A stretch of 64,000 nt of DNA from CBDBEU01 sp965204565 (GTDB lineage: Bacteria > Pseudomonadota > Alphaproteobacteria > Rhizobiales > TMED25), in assembly GCA_965204565.1 (NCBI GenBank), contig CBDBEU010000004.1, forward strand, positions 620,001 to 684,000. Reading direction: 5' to 3'. The translations under genes were made by a program, and so were the position numbers. Positions 45,661 to 54,476 of this stretch are shown here, piece by piece; positions within the stretch are counted from its first letter, which is position 1, and each line of letters begins with the position of its first letter. The notes under the pieces were generated by a model. The model had not been told where the DNA came from, made no database searches, and saw only the letters and a list, made by a program, of their open reading frames with translations.

Positions 45661-47310
45661 TCAGGCCCGCGCCTTGACGTCGTAGGGCGTTTGCTTGAAA
45701 GTGATGCGCTCGCCGGTCCAGCGTCGCGGGCGTCAGCCGGGACTGCTCGCCATAAACGGTCAGGGGACCGTCGAAACAGGCCCCGGCCCGCTCGATTTCC
45801 TCGCGAATGAAAGCGAACGTCGCCCGAGTCAGGACTTTGCCGCCGCCCGGTCGCTTGTCGCCGAGAATGCCGTTATAGAGCAGCGCATAGGCGCGGCCGT
45901 CCCGGATGCCGAGCAGCGGCCCGCCGTGTTTCCCGTGCGCCGCGCTTGGCCGCGCGCCGTCCCACGGGCGATCGGTCTCGGAGAACCACATAGGCGCGGC
46001 CAGCACCGGGCAGCGGATGTCCCGCCGGATGTGGCCCTCCTCGCCGAACACGGGCGGTCCGAGGCGATAGAACCGGAATCCGCCGCCGCCCGGCCAGTTC
46101 ACCGCTTTCGAGATGCCGCCCCGCGTTCGCCCTCGATGACCTTGTTCAGCCGCGACGCGCAGTGGGTGCGAGCATGGTCGCCCATTTCGATGCCGATATA
46201 GCGCCGCCCCATCTTGTGCGCGACGGCCGCCGCAGTGCCGGAGTCGAGGACTAAATCACCTTCACTGCTGCTTAGGTCAATACATCTTTCAACAAGGCGT
46301 TCGGGCTTCTTGCCATTCTCAAACCCCACTCCTCCCCCATCAGCGATTCCATTCCAAGGGATATCCGTCCACAAGTTCGTGAGAGGTTTTGCAGGCACTA
46401 ACGAGCCATCGATCTTTTTAAGCTTGTTTCTGTAGAAATACACTTGTCTCCCATTCAGGCAGTAGATGTCCTCAAATCCATCGCGCTCAAAGTGCAGGAC
46501 GACTTCTTTCAATGCCTTGGAGCGATCCGGCATCTCAACGATCTCGTGCCCGGCGTCATTGCTGATTGCGGTGGCCTAGAAGACAGAATCTGCGTATTCT
46601 AGGGCAAATTGTGCAACCTGAATATCAAAGTTCACACGCCCCAAATCCTTGCGTGCAGTGCGTGTATCCCTTTTATCTAGTTTTTCAACGACAAACTGAT
46701 TTAGACCCACGATTTTCCATTCGCTGTGGTGCGCCGTACGGTTGAAAATCAACTTGTTGTATCCTGGATCATAGACGCTTTCGACATACCGCTGCTCGTA
46801 CTGATACAGTTCGCGATTGGCAGAGTACATGAGCACATACTCGGTCTGTGAGTATGGCGATGGGTTTACTGTCTTGTGTCCAGAAGGATCAGAGGTCTTC
46901 ACGCATATCGCGTTTAGGAAGTTCTTGCGCCCGAATATCTCATCGCAAATCACACGGAGATAAGTTCCCTCTTTGTCGTCGATCTGTATCCAGATAATTC
47001 CATCCGGACTGAGCAGGTCGCGCAGCAGTTCAAGCCGCGGCCACATCATGGCCAGCCACTGCGTGTGCTCGAGGTTGTCGTCATAGTGCTTGAAGGCGGA
47101 GCGTGTATTGTAGGGCGGGTCGATATAGATGCATTTCACCCGACCGGCATAGAACGGCAGCAGCGCCTCCAGGTTGTCGCCCTGGATCAGCATGTTGCTC
47201 GCGCCACCGTCGCCCGCCGACAGGTCCGGGACCTCTTGCAGCAGGCGATACGGCACGCACTGTGCCGTGCGGATGTCTTCGTCCCGTGTCAGCCAGTTCA
47301 GTACCGGCAT
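45661..47310 (-). pseudogene. mod: Type III DNA methyltransferase Mod, in-frame TAG and frameshifts
   Basis: N6-adenine methyltransferase subunit. MPVLNWLTRDEDIRTAQCVP leads to MLIQGDNLEALLPFYAGRVK and CIYIDPPYNTRSAF (catalytic DPPY), WLAMMWPRLELLRDLLSPDG and IIWIQIDDKE. TAG at 46578-46576 interrupts after YADSVF; the same frame continues ATAISNDAGHEIVEMPDRSK. In LVLDSGTAAAVAHKMGRRYI the FAGSG SAM-binding motif is shortened to DSGT, so a few codons are missing. Shifts near 46110 and 45715 disturb the C-terminal domain (PLLGIRDGRAYALLYNGILG). Starts just after the antitoxin gene. Confidence 0.85.
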
Positions 47311-47313
47311 GCG

Positions 47314-47475
47314 TTACCGCTCGTCCTCTTGTTTCTTGCTGGAGGGGTCCACGGTCATGCTGGTCAACCGCTGGTATTCCTCGACGGCAAGGGCGACCAC
47401 CACGGGCTCGGCCCGCGCTTCGTCGATCAACTGGCCGAAGTGATGCTTGGCCTCGCGGGCAGACACGGCCTTCAT
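47314..47475 (-). CDS. Phd/YefM-type antitoxin, short form
   Basis: 53 residues: MKAVSAREAKHHFGQLIDEA is the canonical Phd/YefM N-terminal dimer that binds DNA. The following VVVALAVEEYQRL joins strands that in full-length members are separated by a GxPVA-like loop, so a short internal deletion is likely. No toxin gene follows; mod begins 4 bases after the stop. GGAGGGGCC lies just before the ATG, and a perfect palindrome lies 17 bases upstream. It may serve as an orphan autorepressor of the R-M operon. Too short for routine ORF cut-offs. Confidence 0.65.
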   Translation of the reverse strand: MKAVSAREAKHHFGQLIDEARAEPVVVALAVEEYQRLTSMTVDPSSKKQEDER

Positions 47476-47491
47476 TGGCCCCTCCCCGATT

Positions 47492-47510
47492 TGTGATCAG
47501 AATGATCACA
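47492..47510. promoter_or_regulatory. Perfect palindromic operator candidate upstream of the antitoxin-mod-res operon
   Basis: TGTGATCA-GAA-TGATCACA: two perfect 8-bp half sites with a 3-base spacer, 17 bases upstream of the antitoxin ATG. Phd/YefM proteins bind palindromes in their own promoters, so this is the probable operator. Palindrome seen directly; function inferred. Confidence 0.6.
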
Positions 47511-47559
47511 ATGGGCCCCTGATGGTCAATCTTCGACCACCTCATCCACGCCGACCGGA

Positions 47560-47876
47560 TCACCTCGGGCTTCTGACGCGCCTGTGTCGAGCGCCTCGTT
47601 GCGTTCCTTCAGCCATGGCTGCGTCAGGGTGCAGTATCCGCGCGATTTCGGCGCGGTTCTGCTCGCCGATCAGGGATGAGCCGCGAGGAGATCGACCGCG
47701 TGGTCGCCGCCGGTAAGCGCAAGGTGGTCAATCTCGACCGTCCAGTGCGGGTACACATCACCTATCTCACCGCCTGGGTGAACAAGGGTGGCAGCATTCA
47801 TTTCCGCGACGATATCTATGGCCGCGACAAGACACTTGCCGAAGCACTGGCCCGCTCATATCACGGCAGCATCTGA
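47560..47876 (+). pseudogene. L,D-transpeptidase (YkuD domain), C-terminal fragment, frameshifted
   Basis: In one frame SASLRSFSHGCVRVQYPRDF carries the catalytic SHGCVR motif of peptidoglycan L,D-transpeptidases. After a one-base shift near 47673 the end reads MSREEIDRVVAAGKRKVVNL, then VRVHITYLTAWVNKGGSIHF and DDIYGRD, matching the C-terminal extension of the YcbB-like group. The 5' two thirds are absent and the fragment starts where the R-M island ends, so the island or its loss destroyed the gene. Confidence 0.7.
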
Positions 47877-48000
47877 TCTGATTAGAAAATCGTCAGCTCC
47901 ACCCTCGGGTACGCCAAGGCCATTGACTCCTTGATGAGCGCGGTCTTTAGTGACGCTGCTCCGCAGAGAATCAACGAGCGGATTTTGAGGGAGATCCAGG

Positions 48001-48660
48001 ATGACTTTGCAAATTGGCGAAACGGCTCCCGATTTCGAGGCCGAAACGACGGATGGCAACATCAGCTTCCATGAATGGCTGGGCGATTCATGGGGGGTTC
48101 TGTTTTCCCATCCCAAGGACTTCACCCCGGTATGCACCACCGAACTTGGCTATATGGCCAGCATCAAGCCCGAATTCGACAGACGCAACACCAAGGTGAT
48201 CGGCCTCAGCATCGATCCGGTGTCAAATCACCAGGAATGGTCGAAGCACATTGAGGAAACGCAAGGCCACGCCCCCAACTATCCGATGATCGGCGACACC
48301 GATCTCAAGGTCGCCAAGCTTTACGGCATGCTGCCGGCATCGGCGGGTGACAGCTCCGAGGGGCGCACGCCGGCCGACAATCAGACGGTGCGCAACGTGT
48401 TCGTCATCGGCCCGGACAAGAAGATCAAGCTGGTGATCGTCTACCCGATGTCGACCGGGCGCAATTTCGACGAGGTGCTGCGCGTCATCGACTCGCTGCA
48501 ACTGACCGCCAACCACCAGGTCTCGACCCCGGCCAACTGGCAGCAGGGCGAGGATGTGATCATTCTTCCCGCCGTCTCCGATGAAGCCGCGAAGGAGAAA
48601 TTCCCCGGCGGCTGGAAAACCCTGAAACCCTACCTGCGGATGGTGCCGCAGCCCGATTGA
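48001..48660 (+). CDS. 1-Cys peroxiredoxin (Prx6 family)
   Basis: Thiol peroxidase reducing hydrogen peroxide and organic hydroperoxides in the cytoplasm. 219 residues, the length of the Prx6 group. FSHPKDFTPVCTTELGYMAS holds the peroxidatic Cys45 in PVCTTE. The C-terminal extension (LTANHQVSTPANWQQGEDVI, KEKFPGGWKTLKPYLR) is characteristic of the 1-Cys type, and no resolving Cys is present. AGGGAGATCCAGG precedes the ATG. Monocistronic. Intact. Confidence 0.93.
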   Translation: MTLQIGETAPDFEAETTDGNISFHEWLGDSWGVLFSHPKDFTPVCTTELGYMASIKPEFDRRNTKVIGLSIDPVSNHQEWSKHIEETQGHAPNYPMIGDTDLKVAKLYGMLPASAGDSSEGRTPADNQTVRNVFVIGPDKKIKLVIVYPMSTGRNFDEVLRVIDSLQLTANHQVSTPANWQQGEDVIILPAVSDEAAKEKFPGGWKTLKPYLRMVPQPD

Positions 48661-48825
48661 GCAGGCTTTAGATTGGCAGCCCACGGCTGTAGACGGCACC
48701 AACCCTCTCTCCGCCATTAGTTATGCTAAAGGGGTTTGAGGCCCTGACCGCTGGCGGAATCCTAATCCGATTATGCGGCGCAGGGAATTTGTGCCCGAAA
48801 TTCAGGCGCCAACGGGGTAATATTG

Positions 48826-51800
48826 ATGCGGATCGATCGTTGCTTCACTGAAGCTGGTGTGTCCCCCTATGCCCGAATCGCGTTTCGCGAGACGGTGAGT
48901 GAAATCCGCAACCCGGATGGCACGGTGGTTTTCCATCTCGACAATGTCGAGGTGCCCGAATCATGGAGCCAGGTGGCGGCCGATATCATCGCGCAGAAAT
49001 ATTTCCGCCGTGCCGGTGTGCCGGCACGGCTGAAGCCGGTGGAGGAGAACACGGTGCCCTCATCGCTGTGGCGTCATGTGGCCGACGAGGACGTGCTGGC
49101 GGAACTGCCTGAGAGCGAGCGCAGCACATCTGAAATCAGCGCGCGGCAGGTATTCGACCGGCTGGCCGGTACTTGGACTTATTGGGGCTGGAAGGGCGGC
49201 TATTTCGATTCAGAGGCCGACGCCCAGGCCTTTTACGACGAAAACCGCTACATGCTGGCGACCCAGCGCTGCGCGCCCAATTCGCCGCAATGGTTCAACA
49301 CCGGGCTGCACTGGGCCTATGGCATTGACGGGCCCGGCCAGGGCCATTCCTACGTCGATTTCGAAACCGGCAAGCTGACGCGCTCCAAATCGGCCTATGA
49401 GCATCCCCAGCCGCATGCCTGCTTCATCCAGTCGATTGAGGATGATCTGGTCAATGACGGCGGCATCATGGATTTGTGGACGCGCGAGGCGCGGCTGTTC
49501 AAATACGGCTCGGGCACCGGTTCCAACTTCTCCAGGATCAGGGGCGAGAACGAACCGCTTTCAGGCGGCGGCAAATCGTCCGGCCTGATGAGCTTCCTCA
49601 AGATCGGCGACCGGGCGGCCGGCGCTATCAAATCGGGCGGCACCACGCGGCGCGCCGCCAAGATGGTGGTGGTCGATATCAACCACCCCGATGTCGAGGA
49701 ATTCATCGACTGGAAGGTGCGCGAGGAGCAGAAGGTCGCGGCTCTGGTGACCGGCTCGAAAATCTGTGCCCAGCATCTCAATCAGGTGCTCAAAGCGTGT
49801 CTCAATTGCGAAGGCCCGGACGATGATTGCTTCGAGCCGCAGAAGAACCCGGCGCTGAAACGCGAAATCCGCGCGGCGCGGCGCACGAATGTGCCCGACA
49901 GTTATATTCGCCGGGCGATCCAGTTCGCGCGCCAAGGCTACACTGAAATCAAGTTCGACACCTACAATACCGACTGGGATTCAGAAGCCTATGTCACCGT
50001 GTCGGGTCAGAATTCTAACAATACGGTGCGCCTGACCGACGAATTCCTGGAAGCGGTGAAGGAAGATCGCGACTGGCAGCTGACCTCGCGCACCAAGGGC
50101 CAGAAACCGGTCAAGACGCTTTCGGCGCGCGAGTTGTGGGAAAAGATCGGCTATGCCGCATGGGCCTCGGCCGATCCCGGCATCCAGTTCCACACCACCA
50201 TCAATGACTGGCACACCTGCCCCAAGGCGGGCGAGATCCGCGCCTCCAATCCGTGCTCGGAGTACATGTTCCTCGATGACACGGCGTGCAATCTGGCCTC
50301 ACTCAACCTTATCAAGTACCGCAATGAGGACGGCACGTTCGCGGTCGATGATTTCACCCATGCGGTGCGGCTGTGGACCATCGTCCTGGAAATCTCGGTG
50401 CTGATGGCACAGTTCCCGTCAAAGGAGATCGCGCGTCTGTCGTTCGATTACCGCACGCTGGGGCTCGGCTATGCCAATATTGGCGGGCTTTTGATGACCA
50501 ATGGCGTGGCTTACGATTCAGCTGAAGGCCGGGCGCTGTGTGGCGCCATCACCGCGGTATTGACTGGCACCTCTTACGCCACATCGGCGCAGATGGCGGG
50601 CGAGCTTGGCGCCTTCCGCGACTATCCACGCAATTCAAAGGCGATGCTCAAGGTGATTCGCAATCATCGCCGCGCCGCCCACGGTCTGGACCAGGGATAT
50701 GAAAAACTGGCAACGCCGCCGGTGCCGCTCGATCATGACAATCTGACCGACAAGGTGCTGGGCGTGGCAGCGAGGAAGGCCTGGGATGAGGCCTTGAGCC
50801 TTGGCGAGGCCCACGGCTACCGCAATGCGCAAGTCACAGTCATCGCGCCGACCGGAACGGTGGGCCTGGTGATGGACTGCGACACCACCGGCATCGAGCC
50901 CGATTTTGCGCTGGTCAAGTTCAAGAAGCTGGCGGGCGGCGGCTATTTCAAGATCATCAATCAGGGCGTGCCCCAGGCGCTGAGCACGCTGGGCTATAAT
51001 GATGAGACAATCGAGGGCATCATCTCCCATGCGCTGGGTCACGGCACACTGGCCGATGCGCCGGGCGTCAACCACGCAGCACTACGCCAGCACGGCTTTG
51101 GGGAGCACGAGATCGAAATTGTCGAAGGCGCACTGGCCTCGGCCTTCGACATCAAGTTCGTGTTCAACAAATATTCACTCGGCGCGGAATTCTGTACCGA
51201 AACACTGGGGCTTGATGTCGACCAGCTCGACCGCCCCGATTTCGATCTCCTGTCGGCCATCGGCTTTTCCGCCGCCGACATCGAAGCTGCCAATATCCAT
51301 TGCTGCGGAGCGATGACGGTCGAGGGCGCGCCGGGACTCGATGACGCGCATCTTGCGGTGTTCGACTGTGCCAATCCATGCGGGCGCACCGGCACGCGGG
51401 TTTTGTCGGTGGAAAGCCATATCCGCATGCTGGCGGCGACCCAGCCGTTCATCACCGGCGCCATTTCCAAGACCATCAACATGGAAAATTCGGCAACGGT
51501 GGAGGATTGCAAGCAGGCGTATCTCTTGTCCTGGCGGCTCGGCCTCAAAGCCAACGCGCTTTATCGCGACGGCTCCAAGCTGTCGCAGCCGCTCAATGCC
51601 CAGTGGCTGGTGGAGAACAAGGAAGAAGACGCAGACGATGCGATCGAGGATCTGGCCGCTGCACCGCAAACGGCGAAGATCGAAAAGATCGTCGAGCGCA
51701 TTGCCCAACACGAGCGTGACCGCCTGCCCCATCGCCGCAAGGGCTATACGCAAAAGGCGGTGGTCGGCGGCCACAAGGTCTATCTCAGGACCGGCGAATA

Positions 51801-52500
51801 TGACGATGGCCGTATCGGCGAGATTTTCATCGACATGCACAAGGAAGGTGCCGCCTTCCGCTCGCTGATGAACAATTTCGCCATCGCCGTGTCGCTCGGC
51901 CTGCAATATGGCGTGCCGTTGGAGGAATATGTCGACAGCTTCACCTTCACCCGCTTTGAACCGGCGGGCCTGGTGCAGGGCAACGACGCGATCAAGAACG
52001 CGACCTCGGTGCTCGACTACATTTTCCGCGAGCTTGCGATCTCCTATCTCGACCGTAACGACCTGGCCCATGTCGAGCCGTCCGAAATCGGCCATGACGT
52101 GCTGGGCTCAGGCGAGGATGAGGGCCGCGAGGCAACACCGGTGCCGGCGGGACGGTATGTGTCGAACGGCTATGCCAGAGCCCGGGCCGACAATCTGGTG
52201 CTGTTGCCCTCCCCGGGCGGTGCGGCGGTAGCTGCCGCGGCAACGGCACTGGCCGAGGAAATCGCCGCCAGCGCCGTTGCCAAGGTGCAGTCGGCGCCGC
52301 AATCTGTGGGCGCGGCGGCGGTCCACACCACGGTCGATGCGGTTTCGGTGCCGGTCAAGAGCGCGGCTGATCTGGTGGCCGAGGCACGCATGCGCGGCTA
52401 TGAGGGATCTGCGTGCGATGAATGTGCCAACTTCACCATGGTGCGCAACGGCACGTGCCTCAAATGCGACACCTGCGGCGCCACCAGCGGATGTAGTTGA
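48826..52500 (+). CDS. nrdJ: Vitamin B12-dependent (class II) ribonucleotide reductase
   Basis: Reduces ribonucleotides to deoxyribonucleotides using adenosylcobalamin as radical source. About 1,224 residues from ATG 48826 (TTG one codon earlier also fits), the long alphaproteobacterial form. NPCSEYMFLDDTACNLASLN holds the active-site N-x-C-x-E and substrate-binding residues. APTGTVGLVMDCDTTGIEPD is the phosphate-binding loop. The C-terminus has the four-Cys CDECANFTMVRNGTCLKCDT zinc-ribbon-like tail and a terminal Cys. An Ala/Val-rich linker at about residues 1125-1180 precedes it. Intact; fits with the B12 genes at 1-2227. Confidence 0.96.
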   Translation: MRIDRCFTEAGVSPYARIAFRETVSEIRNPDGTVVFHLDNVEVPESWSQVAADIIAQKYFRRAGVPARLKPVEENTVPSSLWRHVADEDVLAELPESERSTSEISARQVFDRLAGTWTYWGWKGGYFDSEADAQAFYDENRYMLATQRCAPNSPQWFNTGLHWAYGIDGPGQGHSYVDFETGKLTRSKSAYEHPQPHACFIQSIEDDLVNDGGIMDLWTREARLFKYGSGTGSNFSRIRGENEPLSGGGKSSGLMSFLKIGDRAAGAIKSGGTTRRAAKMVVVDINHPDVEEFIDWKVREEQKVAALVTGSKICAQHLNQVLKACLNCEGPDDDCFEPQKNPALKREIRAARRTNVPDSYIRRAIQFARQGYTEIKFDTYNTDWDSEAYVTVSGQNSNNTVRLTDEFLEAVKEDRDWQLTSRTKGQKPVKTLSARELWEKIGYAAWASADPGIQFHTTINDWHTCPKAGEIRASNPCSEYMFLDDTACNLASLNLIKYRNEDGTFAVDDFTHAVRLWTIVLEISVLMAQFPSKEIARLSFDYRTLGLGYANIGGLLMTNGVAYDSAEGRALCGAITAVLTGTSYATSAQMAGELGAFRDYPRNSKAMLKVIRNHRRAAHGLDQGYEKLATPPVPLDHDNLTDKVLGVAARKAWDEALSLGEAHGYRNAQVTVIAPTGTVGLVMDCDTTGIEPDFALVKFKKLAGGGYFKIINQGVPQALSTLGYNDETIEGIISHALGHGTLADAPGVNHAALRQHGFGEHEIEIVEGALASAFDIKFVFNKYSLGAEFCTETLGLDVDQLDRPDFDLLSAIGFSAADIEAANIHCCGAMTVEGAPGLDDAHLAVFDCANPCGRTGTRVLSVESHIRMLAATQPFITGAISKTINMENSATVEDCKQAYLLSWRLGLKANALYRDGSKLSQPLNAQWLVENKEEDADDAIEDLAAAPQTAKIEKIVERIAQHERDRLPHRRKGYTQKAVVGGHKVYLRTGEYDDGRIGEIFIDMHKEGAAFRSLMNNFAIAVSLGLQYGVPLEEYVDSFTFTRFEPAGLVQGNDAIKNATSVLDYIFRELAISYLDRNDLAHVEPSEIGHDVLGSGEDEGREATPVPAGRYVSNGYARARADNLVLLPSPGGAAVAAAATALAEEIAASAVAKVQSAPQSVGAAAVHTTVDAVSVPVKSAADLVAEARMRGYEGSACDECANFTMVRNGTCLKCDTCGATSGCS

Positions 52501-52527
52501 AGACCGCACCCAAATTGATAAATCGTC

Positions 52528-52550
52528 ACCCCCGGACTTGATCCGGGGGT
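52528..52550. repeat. REP-type palindrome downstream of nrdJ, possible terminator
   Basis: ACCCCCGGA-CTTGA-TCCGGGGGT is a perfect 9-bp stem with a 5-base loop, 28 bases after the nrdJ stop. It is the common alphaproteobacterial REP core (CCCCGGACTTGATCCGGGG). It can act as a terminator or mRNA stabiliser. Confidence 0.75.
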
Positions 52551-52604
52551 CCATGGGGCGGTGCCGCACGCATATGGGGGAGTAGTGAGACCCGATGGGT
52601 TGTG

Positions 52605-52628
52605 CCGGATCAAGTCCGGGGGTGACGA
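52605..52628. repeat. Second REP-type copy, inverted
   Basis: CCGGATCAAGTCCGGGGGTGACGA is the reverse complement of the repeat at 52523-52546 with minor change. The two form an inverted pair 54 bases apart, as usual for REP/BIME elements. Confidence 0.7.
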
Positions 52629-52959
52629 GGTGGGCGGTGGCGCTCTTGTTCGGAGCGCATGTCTTTGCCGCTGCGGCGGTTCAAGTTGCGGTCACCGGCC
52701 GAATGGCGTGCGGCGGCAAACTGAATGGTGCCCCCTGAGCCATCACCCGACATTCCCCGATTAGAACGCCATTTCGATCATGCTGCCGCTGTTTTGCGTA
52801 CGGATCAAGCCTGTTGGGCGGACCGTGTCGTGGTTCGTGCATCCGGTTCGTGAACCGGGCGCGATTTATGGCCGCTGCAACGGGCTTGAACCGGAATTCG
52901 ATCTGACCGGCACCCGTCGGGTCAGACCCGTCGAGCCGCTTTCGCCCGGGTTTGATCGC
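52629..52959. other. Gene-poor stretch between REP pair and IS1380 copy D
   Basis: About 330 bases with no recognisable gene on either strand. The minus-strand frame that covers it is only the read-through of the IS1380 transposase end. It may contain the outer end of IS1380 copy D. Confidence 0.4.
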
Positions 52960-53379
52960 CGACACCGTCATGCAGGTAGCGCTGGGCGGTACCGGGGGCG
53001 CACGGAGCCGTTGGATGGCCGCAAGGATGCGGGTGAACAGAGCGCCGCCGACAGCCGCCTCGGCCGGTTGGAACGTGACGGCTCGGGCGTGGCGGACGAC
53101 CCGCGCTCCGATCCTGATGAGGCGGGTCCGCAGGCCGGTCGGCGACCGGTCGGTCCGCGTCATTCACATCATCATATCCGGCCGATCGCCCGAAGACCGA
53201 CTGCCGCAAAAGCCCGCCAGCCGCACCCGACTGTCGAAACCGAGCCTGATATCACCCGTTTCGCCTGCACCCTGCGGGTGATCCGTGATCCGCCCCTACA
53301 GCCCGCACAACATGCTGAAATATAACATGTTACCGGCTGTCGGAGGCGCGAAAACGTCACGTTACCTGGGGAATGTGGG
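52960..53379 (-). mobile_element. IS1380-family element, copy D, internally deleted
   Basis: The end at 53379 reads (inverted) CCCACATTCCCCAGGTAACG, as in copies A and C. The N-terminal transposase part (53170-53330; RQSVFGRSAGYDDVNDADR) joins directly to the C-terminal part (SPTGLRTRLIRIGARVVRHA, then VTFQPAEAAVGGALFTRILA, about 52990-53165). The central catalytic region is deleted. It truncates the DUF2336 gene and provides its last codons and stop. Confidence 0.8.
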
Positions 53380-54415
53380 TTCAATATCCATTGAGCGATA
53401 AGCCTGCGGCAATTTGTGGCCGTCCGACGCATCGAGGCTGAACTGCGAGCAGCGCAGCCGTGTGACCTCCTCGAAGGCATCATCCTTGAGAGAGATGTTG
53501 CAGCAGACCAGAGCAATGGCGGTGCCGTCCCGTCTGAACAGCGCCGCTCTGACAAACGCCTCGGGCAGTCTAGAAATGGTGGCGAGCACATGGGCGATCT
53601 CGCCCAGCCGGTTGCTGCCGGCAAATTCAAGAATAGCCGCATCGAGTGAGCGCGTTCCATCGGCAATCGCCTTGGCCTCCAGCATGCCGCGTCTCGATGC
53701 CAGACGCGCCTCGTTCACTTCCCTGGCGGCATTATCGATCAGCGTTTCACCTCTTGTGCCAAAGGGCTTCAAGACGGCTGCGGTAGTCCGGCGGAAAGCC
53801 GGTGATAACCCGGTAGACAACCGCTTCGGGTATGTCGGTCCGCTTGCTGAGGGCTTCGGCCAACCCTTCGGTTGCCGGCGCATGGCTGGACAGGCGCACA
53901 AAACCGTTCTCGCTGATTTCGGCGCCCTTGTTTCTGACAACGGCGCGGAAGACCGGCGCGGTGCCATTGTCGATGATGGCGTTGGTCACCTCGGAGCTGA
54001 GGCTGGGGCGCTTTGACATTGCCAGAAAGTGCCCTTCCGATTGCGCGCCGGCAATCTCGACCAGATCATCGTCATTGAGTACCGGGGATTGTGCCAGCAC
54101 CGGCTCGCCCACACCTACCGAGGTGTCCTGCGCCAGCCTCTTGGCCAGCTTGTGGGGTGTTATCGGTTGCGGCGCAACGCTCTGTGAGAGCTCGACGCGC
54201 CCGTTTTCGTCAATTTGATCGAGCAAGGTGATAAGCGTTTCACCATGAATGGTGACCGTCTCTGTGGGATAGGTATCCACATTGAGAAAGTCCGTCAGCC
54301 GCGCCATCAACTCCTGGCGCTTGTCGCTGGACCGCTCCAAGGCGAGCTGCCCAAATGCCCGCAGTTCGCTGGAGTTGGGCCCGTATCTCTGCGATTTGGA
54401 GCCCGACATCGGCAT
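53380..54415 (-). pseudogene. DUF2336-domain protein, frameshifted and 3'-truncated
   Basis: Alphaproteobacterial helical-repeat protein of unknown function. MPMSGSKSQRYGPNSSELRA starts at 54415. Heat-like repeats follow: ITPHKLAKRLAQDTSVGVGE, VLNDDDLVEIAGAQSEGHFL, LSSEVTNAIIDNGTAPVFRA and YRVITGFPPDYRSRLEALW. A shift near 53755 leads to GETLIDNAAREVNEARLASR and LGEIAHVLATISRLPEAFVR, which are hallmarks of the domain. The end RSMDIEPTFPR-stop is encoded by the IS1380 end, so the true C-terminus is missing. Confidence 0.8.
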
Positions 54416-54476
54416 ATCTCTGAGACCTGACGTCAAACATCTGAAATCACTAGGACGCCCTGAACCCCCCTGGCTT

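Noticed and set aside
15056..46578. Genetic-code reassignment of TAG to an amino acid
   Set aside because: TAG terminates glpQ, glpK, CMD and the SDR at 57990 at their expected ends, and many genes also carry frameshifts, so decay or sequencing error is simpler. A partial suppressor is kept only as a low-interest finding.
47081..47563. 160-codon minus-strand frame covering the antitoxin promoter
   Set aside because: It is out of frame with both the antitoxin and mod and contains no motif; the short antitoxin frame explains the region better.
48700..48826. Cobalamin riboswitch upstream of nrdJ
   Set aside because: No B12 box or conserved core could be found in the short leader.
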